Assembly (NCBI RefSeq): GCF_019320115.1
Contig: NC_089595.1
Span: 110,810,461-110,874,460, forward strand
DNA length: 64,000 nucleotides
Reading direction: 5' to 3'
Source of the DNA: Miscanthus floridulus
Taxonomy: Eukaryota; Streptophyta; Magnoliopsida; Poales; Poaceae
Positions 23,177 through 34,694 of this stretch are shown here, piece by piece. Every line of letters begins with the position of its first letter. The first letter of the stretch is position 1. The notes below the pieces were generated by a model. That model saw nothing but the letters and a program-made list of their open reading frames with translations, did not search any database and was not told the origin of the DNA. Both the position numbers and the translations under genes were made by a program.

Positions 23177-26100
23177 TGTGGTAGAACCACCTAATCTAAT
23201 GCCTCCCAGGAGTGCTCGTCTTCCATTAGACACTAAGCACTCAAGGGAGAACACCAAATTACGTGGTCCCGTCAAACACACCCCAGAGGAGGACCCGAAA
23301 ATTCATATTTTTCCCATCAGGATTACAAATGAGAGAATAAAGCTTACATTATTCTTAATCATTTCTTACATCACTTCTAATACAACATCAGAGTATAATA
23401 TTTATTATTATTATTATAGTGGAATATAATCATATTATCAGAGTTATGAACAATTTAATATAACAGCGGAATATAAACAGGTGATCAGAATTACAGCGGA
23501 AATAATTATCTATTCATGGCATGATGAAGCATTGATATGTAAACTATGACAATAGATTATAAACTTTCATTTATAAAAATATTTAGTGAGAGTTATAAAT
23601 AAAAACTATGATCGCAGTGTAAAGGAAATCCTCTCTAAGCCCACAAGAGGAATCCACACACAAAGGTCAGCTCTTGCCTCCACTTGTCACCTACAACAGG
23701 GGGAAATAAAACCCTGAGTACTCAATTGTACTCAGTAAGACTTACCCAATATGAGAAAAGAAAAGACTCTAAGGATATGCAAGGCTATCTGGCTTGTGGG
23801 TTTATTGCATCTATCGGAAGCATTACTAAGCATGCGTCCTTATATTTAATTTTTATTAACAGCCACATTAGTTCGTTAACCAATCATTCTATGTAAGCAC
23901 CTATGCTACTTTCAAGCAGGTCGTAAGCAATCAAATTTTCTTTTTCCATCTTTCATCTTCTAGTTCTTACTACGGTGCTAGGCCATAGACAAGTCGTACC
24001 GGAACACCAACGATTCATGAATCCATGTCCCCAGCTAGCCCGCTTGTACCCTAGGGACAAGCAGGACCAACCCACTACCCTCCTATCACAGGATCCAGGT
24101 CCCTGTCTAAACTAGGACTCCAAGCCTCCGCCCCTGAGTCCTGGACTCGGTGCGGTGCAAGGACCTTCTAACCCAAAAACCACCTTGATAGTTGGTCTGA
24201 AAAGAGCCAGAACCCATGACAAGAGAGTAACAAGTCTTCTAAGCGCCCATACCCAAGTATGTGCTCGGGATAATAAGTCTGTGACTTGCCTAGAGTCTTA
24301 TGCAACGACCGGTCCTTAACTCACACAGACAAGGAAAGCAGTGTAACCAAGCTATGCCCCATTGGCCATAGGACACAACCTCTTACACCCACCAATACCT
24401 AAACTATATCCCTGCCTGGTCACCATTTTTTCTTTCCACCATTTATATTTTCCAAGTGATAATAATACAGTAATATATTTTCTATCTCTTGCGAGTGACA
24501 AGCAATCACTCGACTTCTACCGGAGTCCTGTAGCATAGCATTCTACACGATCCTGTAATACTAGTAAGACTCATGGGATAAAGGTTTATATATGCAAGTG
24601 GGTTTCATTCAACTCCTTAAAACTTAATGCACAAATATAATTTAAAGTGCAGAAAAGTAGGGGTTATGCACCGGGGCTTGCCTGGGTAAAATTTAATCAG
24701 AAGTTAGTTTTCCATCATGGTGACACGATCTCCAATAGTACTATTTCTCCAGTAACTCCCGATGACTCTGTGATCCATCGATGTCCCTATTATGATATGC
24801 AATGCGATGCAATGCAAAGACGTAATTAATCAACTGCAATCGTGACTCGTAATATACGATTTATGCCTCTCAAGTTAACGAGCTAGTCCTAACGACAACC
24901 GTACTTAGGCTACATATCCATGTTGTCAAATAAGACGTTATTTCCAAACAAATGTTTAGTCATGAAACCCTAAGGCATTTCTTTATATATTTCATTCTAT
25001 CAATTTAATCTTTATTCGAAATATGACATCCTTATCTACCTAGCAAACTAATTATTCTAGAGCTACAAAAATTACAGTGAGCAGCTAATAATATTAGTAA
25101 TTTATAATAAAAATTTTAGAGTCAACACTATCACCTATTTATCACGAAAATTCCTATACATTCACATTTTAACAATATTAAACATTTTAAAATAATTAGA
25201 GCAATCTTAAAAACATACTGAACCTATGCGAACAAAATACACTATTAGGTAGGTCATGATTTTAGAAACTCAACAAAACTAGTTTGGCATTTTTATGATT
25301 TTTTTATGATTTACTACGAATTTTACAAGTTTATTTACAAAACTAAATTAACAATTACTTTAGAAAACTAAAAGGGCCAGCGGCTTGGCTCGGCCAGCAG
25401 ACACGCGCGCGGCCCAGGCGAGAGTGGCACACGGCTGGCCTAGGCACGATGTGGCCCAGGCACAGGCGGACCACGACCGGCTGCATGACTTGGCCCCAGG
25501 CGCGGCGGTCGTAGGCTGGCCCAGCACGAATGGCTCAGTCGCGGATGGTGGCAGGTTGGCCCAGTGCGGGCGACACCAGTCTAGCCCAGACGAACGTGTG
25601 GCCTAGGCGCGGTGGCAACTTGCATAAATGCCCCTAATCTTTCTCTAAATCAACTAAGACCCTATTTGTAAACCTACGAGTCTAGCATTTTTGTAAAAAG
25701 AACACGGTAAAAGTGCTATTTACGCTTGAGTCCCTTTTCTACCATCTCAAAAGCAGAGCACGGCACAGAGGCAACAGCAGGCGGCGGCGGCAATGGCGCG
25801 GTGGGGCCAGGGAAGGCACGGTCGCAGCGGACAACCCACCGGCGAGCTGCATGGTGACCCGTGCGGCCTCAGGCTGAGGCAGCCAGGAACCGACGATGGC
25901 CACCATGGCCAGGCTGCGTGCGCTAGCGGCAGTAATGGCGGCTACGGCGCTGACGGGTGCAGCGGAGCCAGAAAGGGGCGCGGAAGGACATGGTGCTGCT
26001 CGTGCTGGGGCGGGGCATGGCCCGGCGGCCACGCACGCCCGCAGCAGGAGCGGTGGCCAAGGTGCTCTGCGGGGTGACAGCAGCACAGTGGCTGGTGGGG

Positions 26101-27601
26101 TAGTCTCCTCGGCACCGGGTGGACCTAGCACGCCCCCGGCTAGGGCGGTGCTGTGGAGACGAAGCCCGTGGTGACATCAGCAGAAGGGCGGGCCGATGCA
26201 GACAATGGCGACCGGACAGCTCCACGTGGTAGAGCGTGCGTGGGGAGGCGTCGTGGTTGCGCTCACCGGTGATGACCTCCGAAATGCAAGCCATGCGCAC
26301 AGAGGTGGAGCGACGCCGTGGGAAGGAAAAGGAGGGGACACCGATGCCTCACACGGAGGAGCGGGGGACCAGTGGAGGTGACGTGCCGGACACGGCCGAG
26401 GAAGCTGGCTGGCCACGGCGGGGTCGGCATTGGCGCTTGGGAGAGGCAGGGCTACGGTCTAGCACAGCCATGGGGGCTCGCGAGCGCGCTCGCGAGGGCC
26501 GGCGACGGACGGGCAGGAGGCGGCGTGGTGCTACGGGCACGAGCATGGTGTGCGCTGGCTCAGCAGAGGCAAGCAAAGGGAGGGAGTCACGCGCGGGCGT
26601 TGTCGAGCTACGGCCTGCAGAGGCAGCGAGGGTGCGGCCACGCCGGAGTGCAGGGCGCGCGTGGATAGCATGAAAAGCAGCAGTGGCAGTAGCAACTCGG
26701 CCTCAGCAGTAGAGGAAAAAGGGGAGGGGAAAGAAGCAAGTCTGGCTTAGGCTTGACCCTGCTTGATGCGACGTGACTGAGCGGTGGTGGTAATGGCTCT
26801 GAGCTACTTGTCTGGTAGATGGAAAAAGGGAGCAGAGACAAGCAGATGCAGACAAGGACGAGCAGAGGCCCTGCAGGGTGAAACGACGAAATTGGCAGCT
26901 GGACGGTGGCGCTTAGCGGGGACGGCAACAACTGAGGCCTACTCTCGCTGAACGCTGCTAGTGATGCATGCATATTTGCTACTTGGATGCATATTTGCGC
27001 TATGCGCTGGTGGCTTCGGCAGCCCGGGTAGATGGAACGAACGACCGAGAGCGAGCGAGGCGAAGTAGCTGACGTGAGCGGCCCAGATCGTTCGCTATAG
27101 TTGCCAGTTCACTAACAGAGCGCCTACGACACATTCCCAACGCAACTACGACCCTTCAAACATAAATCCAATTTCTCACTGACTCAACGAAAAGTTCTAG
27201 TTTAAATCTTGGATCCGATTTCGGAGCTATCAAATATACTATTAGGCAACTTTTACTCACCAAAACAAGAGTTGCATTTTCATCTATTAAACTTGTGCTC
27301 CAGATTTATTGAAGTGCTAAATATAAGTTATATTTTATTTTGTTTATAAAAATTGCTTTTCAGGCTTAATCTAATAGAACAAACCGTTCGTTATCTATTT
27401 GTTAGAATTGTTGTCCGACATTCCTAAATGTCTTTACGCACTGCGTAATTTAACTTGGGCGTTATTTGAGTCCAAGTCACACAGGATTCACTTATCATAT
27501 CATGTACGTTTTAAATAAAAAATCCAAGAAACTCGTTTCAAAAAAAATTCTTAGGCCTAAATCGCGGTGTTAAACGAGCTCGTAACACTATAGGTGTTAC
27601 A
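23177..27601 (-). repeat. Tekay-like solo LTR C, inverted
   Basis: Read on the minus strand it starts TGTAACACCTATAGTGTTAC at 27601 and ends GGTTCTACCACA at 23177, matching the GGTTCTGCCA end of the 4269 LTR. It contains the GC-rich block (25380-27110), the GKPRC codons (24668-24682) and the GTACTCAGGGTTTTATT-type segment near 23720. It is 4425 bp with no internal region. The flanks are CTTCT (23172-23176) and CTTCC (27602-27606), a TSD with one transition. The open frames in 25385-26973 reflect GC-rich LTR composition. Confidence 0.8.
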
Positions 27602-27860
27602 CTTCCGCTACTATTTACCGAACTTAGTTTGTAATAACCTTATTTCGTACTCTGATGAATGAATTGTATTTGTGAACTTTATGTAACATGTGACATGTAT
27701 GTTGAATCGTGTACGATCTTGGTTGTATGTGGGTCGTTAATCGAGACCCGTCGTGGTACTCGACGGACTATCGGGTTTATATAGGCTCAAGTATGATAGT
27801 GCGACCGCTTGCGGGCTGCCATTGTGCTTGTGCTCTTATAAATTGGTCGGTTCTGCGACA
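27602..27860 (+). repeat. Tekay-like solo LTR B, right segment
   Basis: LTR B resumes after LTR C with CTTCCGCTACTATTTACC, equivalent to TTTTCCGCTGTTTATC in the 4269 LTR, and ends GGTTCTGCGACA at 27860. TTGGG at 27861-27865 is the right TSD. Confidence 0.8.
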
Positions 27861-27865
27861 TTGGG

Positions 27866-28612
27866 GATCATTGTGGTGGTGGGTTTCTTGTTTCTCTTGG
27901 TGGTTGCCACCACCTAGACGGCTTGGACCAGCGGAGGAGCTTCGGCACGTGTTGGTGATTGTTCGTGGCTGGCTCCGGTGATTGTGAGGGGTCTTACACC
28001 TTCCTCGGCGAAGAGCCACAAGGTAGCTCTAGTAAATTGCTCGTGTTTTTGAGTTACCTCACTTGTGGGTAGGTTCTTGCAGTGTTTATTTGTTGGATGA
28101 GGTTTGTGCAATACCTCTTAGCCGCCGAACCACCAAGTGTTGGTCGACACAACGTGAACTAGCGTGCCGGTAAGCACGTGAACCTCGGGGGGGGGGGAAT
28201 CTTGTCTCTTGTGTGATTGGATTTTTCCCTGTGATTGATTGGCTTCATCTTGTGATTGATTCATTCCTCGACACGGCGGTATAATCACCCTACTCACTAT
28301 GTTACTTTCTTGCAAACTAGTTGTGGCAAGCTCTTTAGTTTAGCGAGTTTTAAGCGCTTGCTTTGTAGCTTAGTTTCATCTAGTGGAGCTCTTTAGTGTA
28401 GCCTTGTTGAGAGCTCTTATTGAGTAGTGACTTAGCATCTTGAGTGCTTAGAGATCATAGCAACTAGAATTGTTGGATAGGTGGCTTGCAACCCTTATAG
28501 AGTTAGAGCAAGTTTGCATTTTGCCATTTAGTTTACTAACAAATTACTTTAGTGCCTTGTAGAGTTTTTAAATAGGCTATTCATCCCCCTCTAGCCATAT
28601 TAGAATCTTTCA
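27866..28612 (+). repeat. Solo LTR A, right segment
   Basis: It continues LTR A after the nested LTR B and ends CCTCTAGCCATATTAGAATC then TTTCA at 28612. GTGGG at 28613-28617 is the right TSD. A G-run of about ten bases lies near 28188; the homologous position in the 58336 copy is much shorter. Confidence 0.85.
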
Positions 28613-29442
28613 GTGGGGCAGAAGAAGATACATGGATTCATTCATTGTTGCAGTGTAATGTATCAAAATGTGTGTGGGCCCTAATGGATGAAGATCTGTT
28701 GGATTTGTTAGCTTCATTACGTTTCTCTGACCCAAAAAATTAGGTTTCATATATGTGCTGCAATATTCCACGAGCTGATGCTATTCGCATCCTGGTTACT
28801 TGCTGGGCCATCTGGTATGCTAAGAGAAAGACTATTCACGAAGGAATCTTCAAAAGTCCTTTCTCTATTACGATAATCATCAATCGCTTAATAGAAGAAT
28901 TTGAATTTGTTCAGGGGATTGATTTCAAGGAGAAAGACTTGTATCAAGAAAAGTCAAGAACTCATAACTGGATAGCTCCTTAAAATGGTCTTAGCAAGAT
29001 TAATACAGATGTCCTTATTGACCGAACAGGAACTAAAGGTGTAGTGGCAATTGTATGTCATACTAACCAGGGAGGTTTTATTGCTGCAAGTGCTATGGTG
29101 ATACCCCACATAACTGATCCTAAAACGCTAGAAGCAATGGCTTGTTCAGAGGCACTTGCGCTTGCTGAAGATTGTGGAATCAGAAGTTTCGTTGTTGCTT
29201 TAGATTGTCTTAATGTTGTCAAAAACATCAGGGAGATGCCTTGATGTTCTTATATGATGATTCTCCAAGATACCCATCAAAGATCAAAGTCTTTTAGTTT
29301 TGTGCGGTTTGCACCTGAACATAGGAATTTTAATAGGGAGGCTCGTATGCTTGCAAAATGTGCATGTACTCTTAGATCTAGAAGATATATATGGCTTGAG
29401 TCCCCTCCTGTACTTGTTGTAAACACTTCAAAAGTGAATTAA
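28613..29442 (+). pseudogene. L1-type LINE ORF2, C-terminal RNase H part (segment 2)
   Basis: The reading frame continues exactly from segment 1 across the insertion (GAEEDTWIHS). It carries the rest of the zf-RVT region, then a plant-type RNase H domain (INTDVLIDRTGTKG, EALALAEDCG, VVALDCLNVVKNI) and ends near 29442. Stops lie at 28741 (TAG, where Trp fits), 28981 (TAA, Gln fits) and 29242 (TGA, Arg fits). All are C-to-T type on one strand. Confidence 0.85.
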
Positions 29443-29735
29443 TATCCTACCTTCCTCACACAAAAAATCTTTCTTATTTTCTTTTCTTGTTTCATTTTTT
29501 TCTTTTTCTTTTTTGTTTTCTGTGATTTTTATTATTCTCTTTGTTTTCTTTATATTATTTTATCTTTCATTTATTTCTTTTTACTCTAGTCTAATTAATT
29601 ATTTTTTTATTTTCTTTTTTTCTTCTATTTCTTTTCCTTTTTATTTTTTTTACTCTAGTCTAATTCATTATTTTAATTATTAGAATGAATCAAATTTCAA
29701 TGATTCAAACGGGTCCTTATATTTTTATTGCTTTC
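29443..29735. repeat. Pyrimidine/T-rich low-complexity tract, LINE 3' region
   Basis: A run of TTTTCTTT-type sequence about 200 bp long follows the LINE stop, including a repeated TTTACTCTAGTCTAATT motif near 29581 and 29649. It is probably the LINE 3' untranslated region expanded by slippage. I see no gene. Confidence 0.5.
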
Positions 29736-29935
29736 GATGAGTAACGAAATTTGGTTCTCCTTTGGTGGAAAAAAAGGTCAGTATATATACACCATGATTC
29801 ATCTCTGCCTGATGACACGGCACTTTATCTGTTTTTTCAGCTTGTTTTTTTAGCTGAAATAGTATTTTTTTTTACAACAAATCCGTCGGAACAATGTTTC
29901 GGTTTATTTTTTCAGCGAAGTGAGCAGAGCCATTA
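29736..29935. mobile_element. Degenerate MITE remnant
   Basis: Motifs such as TTTCAGCTTGTTTTTTTAGC and GAAATAGTATTTTTTTTTAC resemble the GGCCCC-ended MITE family seen at 30616-30744 and 39655-39797, but the ends are not clean. Confidence 0.35.
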
Positions 29936-30112
29936 ATCCTGGACGGGAGCTACACGTACGCTGGTGTCACCCGATGACCACCTGAATCAGTTGCCGACGC
30001 CGTCTAGTAGTTTATAGGCGAACCGTTTCGGTTTCAGGCATGCTGGCATCACCAAACTGCCTGGTGCGTGGTGCCTGCTCGGTCAGTGCCCCCCTGCTAC
30101 ACGGCTCCGGTG

Positions 30113-31083
30113 CAGTGCCGGCCCTTGGGATAGGTCTCGAGGTGCGACGGCTGAGGCCTAAGTGAAGGAGGAGCTTAAATCTAGATATACAAACTTTTAG
30201 GTTCTATAGTTCATTAGATATTAGCAAACTAATGAGAAGAGAGATATAGAACTGGTCAGACGGTACAGAAAAACAACATCGACATTTATTTTCTAGTTTT
30301 CTTTCCCCACGGTCCTCGGGTAGAGAGGAGACGAGGAGTCACGCTGCACACAGCACACTCTGATCGTGAGTTCGCGACGTGCGCCTTACACACGCGGAGC
30401 TGGTGAGCCGCGCCGCCGCGAAGAGCTAGACTACTGGAGACACAGACACGGCGCACGAGAATGACGACCAGACAGGGCTACACGACGACGACATCTTAAT
30501 TCTTGACTTTTTATGAATTACGATCACCGATCAGTTGTTTAGGCCCAAGATATTTTTTCCCTTTTTATTTGTAATCCAAATTAATTATTTATACAATATT
30601 CCTGACTTCTAATAAGGCCCCATTTGGCTTGCTGAATCTTGGCTGAAAAACGCGGTTCTGGCTGAAATGTTGTGAGAGAAAAACACTGTTACGGCTGAAA
30701 AAAGAAACCGAACAAGCCGAATATGGGATAAACCGAACGGGGCCTTTGTACCCATATAGTCATATTTTTCTTCTAATTTATATGTTAGAATTTTAGAATG
30801 TTACCTAAGAAACATTTATCATGGATGAGAAAAGAAAATAAATATATTATTTTTTTAATCTACATTGTTCCTTAATAATTATCATATATCTATAAATATA
30901 TTACTTAATCTACATTGTTTTTCGATAATTATCAGACATGTTAAATTAAAAATATGTTATTAAATTTGCTTTTGTTTTACGAGTAAAATTAGCACCTATA
31001 TATTATAAAATTTTATATATGATTAAGAGAGGTCGTTGCGAAGAGCTCGTCAGAACGACCCTAGAATCCTAGGACCGGCCCTG
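30113..31083. mobile_element. Non-autonomous hAT-type DNA transposon
   Basis: Imperfect terminal inverted repeats CAGTGCCGGCCCTTGG (left) and CAGGGCCGGTCCTAGG (right, read inward) bound 971 bp. Flanking CTCCGGTG (30105-30112) and CTCGGGTG (31084-31091) match at 7 of 8 positions. An 8-bp TSD with CAG...CTG ends is the hAT pattern. No transposase is encoded. Confidence 0.7.
30614..30746. mobile_element. MITE with AAGGCCCC termini
   Basis: About 130 bp with inverted ends AAGGCCCCATTTGG / CGAACGGGGCCTT, nested within the hAT element. Related copies appear at 39655-39797 and 45474-45545. Confidence 0.6.
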
Positions 31084-31091
31084 CTCGGGTG

Positions 31092-31550
31092 AATGATAGG
31101 CTCATCGCGCGCGACGATATGTGCTTGCTTGGCGCGGCCCCTGGCTTGGCTAGCTGCAGCCTCGTCTAGCTCGTCTTGGAATCTCGGTATGTAGTCAATT
31201 AACCGCGCGCGACGCGCCCCCGGGTTTTTCCATGGCGGGGGGCGGCCTTTATGTGGTGACGCCACGAGTTTGTTACGTGCGCGCGATCTTGGCTCGCACC
31301 AGAAGCAGCCAGTGAACGTTGAGAGGAGATGCATGCATGTGTTGTGAGCCTGTGAGGAGATAGGAGCAGGAGCAATCACACAGCAGCTTTGGGAAGAGAG
31401 CACGCTTTGGCAGTTGGCACCCACCGAGGAGGTGCAAGGGAAATAGAGAATGATTGGCTTTCGGCACCCCAACGTACGTATAGTTCCAATGAGCACTGAG
31501 TCGTGACATTGCTCCCTAAACCAAAAGGAGCAAGCAAAAAGCGTGCACGC
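31092..31550. other. No supported gene
   Basis: Mixed-composition DNA with open frames on the minus strand but no recognisable domain or splice structure. It could be old promoter or transposon DNA. Confidence 0.35.
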
Positions 31551-32724
31551 GACAATGCCCTGCGCTGCTGCACAAAAGAAACGATAAATAGTTTTGTGTT
31601 ACCTGTCCATTCGGACTCCACTCGATCTTTTTCACATCCGTTTTTAACATTTGCTAGTCAAACAGGAACGGACAGCTCTATCAGCTTTTCACAAAGAGAA
31701 GATGGAGTTTATAAAGCACATACTAGATTCCCTTAGAAACTCCAGATTTTTTTAAGCTACTCTGCGGTAAAGTTGGTGGGACAAAGTCAGTAGAAACGTA
31801 GAATAGTCCTAAAAAGACCCAGCTCGCCCCCGTGTCGCTCCTTCTCGAGGGCGACTCGGGCGGAACTCCAGGCCTGAGCGCCGCCGCCCAAGCAGGTTGC
31901 CGGAGGCCCGTGTGACTGCAAGGAAGGCGGCGGCAGGTCTCTTCCATCCATCTTGCGCTCGAGCGGTAGGTCTGACACCCATCTCAAGCTCTAGCCATGG
32001 TGCCGGGCGGCGGATGGCCCTGGCCTCCGACGAGCGGATCCGGCCATCCCCTAGCTAGATACGCAAGAAGACACCAGATCCAGTTGGTCAACGTCCGTTT
32101 CCTGCCGCATCAGCTTGGGTGGTGGTTTTCGGACGCGTTGTTGTGCTGCCGCCGGTGAAGCTGCTCCGGCGCTGCTGCGGCCGCATCGGGGGCTGTCTTC
32201 GCTAGATCCGTCGTCTTCGTGGGTGGATCTGGCTACGGCGACAACGATGGCCATGTGTGGTGGCAGTTCTGGCAGTGAGGGCGGGTGTCGAGTGGTGATG
32301 GCTCGAAGGCCGCGCGCAGCGCGGTTTGGTGCGGAGGATGCTGAAGACTTGCGCAACGTGGTGGATGCGGGGCCGGCTCGGTAGGGGTTGTGACGTTGGT
32401 GGGCTGGGCGATTGGGGCTTCTTCTGATCTCGGCCCTCTTCTCCCCACCATCTGCCTTCCCCCTTCCTCGAGCTAGCTTCATGGCGGAGCTAGGCGGATA
32501 CGCATGCTGCTAGCCGGCTTTGCCGGTTCCGGTAGGGGGCAGACTCTCCGACGAGCTTCTCCGGCGTTTCTCCTAACCGGTGTCCCTATGGGCGGTGGCC
32601 GGGTGGGTTGTTGCTGAACCATCGTCGCACCCTGCCTCCATGATAGGGTTGGGGCTCCGACGGCGATAGTGTGGAGGTTGCTTGAGGTCAGGGCTTAAGC
32701 TTGGACGACGACGTCTGCGGATCG
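31551..32724 (+). repeat. Tandem duplication, copy 1 (LINE-like 5' region)
   Basis: A unit of about 1174 bp begins GACAATGCCCTGC and ends CTGCGGATCG. It recurs immediately as copy 2 with high similarity. The second half is GC-rich and resembles the 5' region of grass LINE elements. The long open frames on both strands are shared by both copies but contain no recognised domain. Confidence 0.75.
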
Positions 32725-33938
32725 GACAATGCCCTGCACTGCTGCACAAAAGAAACGATAAATAGTTTTGTGTTACCTGTCCATTCGGAGTACTCCACTC
32801 GATCTTTTTCACATCCGTTTTTAACGTTTGCTAGTCAAACAGGGACGAACAGCTCTATCAGCTTCTTCACAAAGAGAAGATGGATTTTATAAAGCACATA
32901 CTGGAATCCCTTAGAAACTCCAGAATTTTTTAAGCTACTCCGCGATAAAGTTGGTGTGACAGAGTTAGTAGAAATGTAGAATAGTCCTAAAAACACCCAG
33001 CTCGACCCCCGCGTCGCTCCTTCTTGGGGGCGACTCGGGCGAAACTCCAGGCCTGAGCGCCGCCGCCCAGACCCCTCCCTCTTCTGCCTCGCCGCCGCCC
33101 GAGCAGGTCGCCGGAGGCCCGTGTGACCGCAAGGAAGGCGGTGGCAGGGCTCTTCCATCCATCTTGCGCTCGAGAGGTAGGTCTGGCACCCATCTCAAGC
33201 TCCAGCCATGGTGACGGGCGGCGGCTGGCCCTGGCCTCCGACGAGCGGATCTGGCCACCCCCTAGCCCGATACGCAAGAAGACACCGGATCCGGTTGGTC
33301 GACGTCCGTTTTCGGCCGCTTCAGCTTGGGTGGTGGTTTCCGGACGCGTTGTTGTGCTGTCGCCGGTGAAGCTGCTCTGGCGCTGCTGCGGCCGCATCGG
33401 GGGCTGTCTTCGCTGGATCCGTCGTCTTCGTGGGTGGATCTGGCTACGGTGGCAACGATGGCCATGTGTGGTGGCAGTTCTGGCAGTGAAGGCGGGTGTC
33501 AAGTGGTGGTGGCTCGGAGGCCGCGCGCAGCGCGGTTTGGTGCGGAGGCTACTGAAGCCTTGCGCGGCGTGGTGGTTGCGGAGCCTGCTCGGTAGGGTTT
33601 GGGACGTTGGTGGGCTAGGTGACTGGGGCTTCTTCTGATCCCGACCCTCTTCTCCCCACCATCTGCCTTCCCCCTTCCTCGGGCTGGCTTCATGGCGAAG
33701 CTAGGCGGATACGCATGCTGCTGGCCGGCTTTGCCTGTTCCGGCAGGGGGCGGACTCTCCGACAGGCTTCTCCCGGCATTTCTCCTGACCCGGTGTGTCC
33801 CTATGGGCGGCGGCCGGGTGGGTTGTTGCTGAACCATCGTCGCACCCTGCCTCCATGGTAGGGTTGGGGCTCCGGCGGCGATAGTGTGGAGGTTGTTTGA
33901 GGTCAGGGCTTAAGCTTGGACAACGACATCTGCGGATC
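32725..33938 (+). repeat. Tandem duplication, copy 2
   Basis: It starts GACAATGCCCTGC directly after copy 1 and runs through the same landmarks (AAACGATAAATAGTTTTGTG, GGACGCGTTGTTGTGCTG, CGGTTTGGTGCGGAGG) to CTGCGGATCG near 33938. Differences from copy 1 are mostly single transitions plus a short insertion near 33070-33095. Confidence 0.75.
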
Positions 33939-34404
33939 GGACGCCGTTACCTTCTTGGAGGCGTCCTTTACTACCTCTCCTCCTATTGGATGTTGCAGGT
34001 GAAAAGCTTCCCTTGGGGGGCTACATTGTCAGCGCTTTTAGCGTCGTTTCCTCCTTCGAGGCATTGCTAAGCTTTGCAGTTCGTGGTTGCTCCTTGTCGT
34101 CTGGCCCTAAGCTGTGCTGTTCGACGTCGCCAGGTAGGTCGTCGTGTTTTCTCCGGTCCTTGTTAGTTGTTAGTTGAGTTGTTAGTTAGGTCGATTCGAC
34201 CAAGTTGGAGTAAGTAGGGGCGTGAGTTTTGATAGTTGTCCGGTTACTGTTTCAAAGTTATATAGGATGAGTGGAGCACTCTCTTCAGTTGTATGGTTTT
34301 TGGGCCTAGATTCCATTCAAAAAACTGAGCGAGCATTTGCCTTTTTTCCTTTCTTCGTCTAATAGAAATCACGACAAAGCTTTTGCCGTCCTTTCTAAAA
34401 AAAC
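33939..34404 (+). mobile_element. LINE-like 3' end with poly(A)
   Basis: After the tandem copies the sequence ends in AAAGCTTTTGCCGTCCTTTC followed by an A run near 34398, a typical 3' terminus of grass L1-related elements. No reverse transcriptase lies between, so this looks like an internally deleted, non-autonomous LINE derivative spanning about 31551-34404. Confidence 0.5.
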
Positions 34405-34480
34405 ATATTGTTTCCTCTTCATAGTGCATATACATAGGAAAAAGGTCACAAGGGTTATCATCAAAGTGTTTTGCTATATA

Positions 34481-34692
34481 CTCCCTCCTGCCATAGCTTT
34501 GTTCTAAACCAAATATTTCAATCTTCGACCATCATTTTTAAAAAAATATATATAGGTCGGCAACATAATATTATTATGATATATAATTTACATGTTGTAA
34601 AACTACGTGAATTTAAAAAAAAGGTCAAACCTAAGAATGTTTAGCTTAGGATAAACCTAATTAATAAGACATGTAAAAGAATGGTAGAGGAG
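34481..34692. mobile_element. Stowaway-like MITE
   Basis: The 212-bp element begins CTCCCTCCTGCCAT and ends ATGGTAGAGGAG, with TA on both sides (34479-34480 and 34693-34694). This is the Tc1/Mariner Stowaway pattern, with degenerate inverted repeats. Confidence 0.65.
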
Positions 34693-34694
34693 TA

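Noticed and set aside
25385..26973. Long overlapping open frames on both strands
   Set aside because: They lie in the GC-rich block of inverted Tekay-like LTR C and have no domain; composition alone keeps the frames open.
32051..33638. Open frames up to 171 codons in the tandem duplication
   Set aside because: Shared between both copies on both strands, but with no domain and GC-driven; treated as LINE-like 5' DNA.
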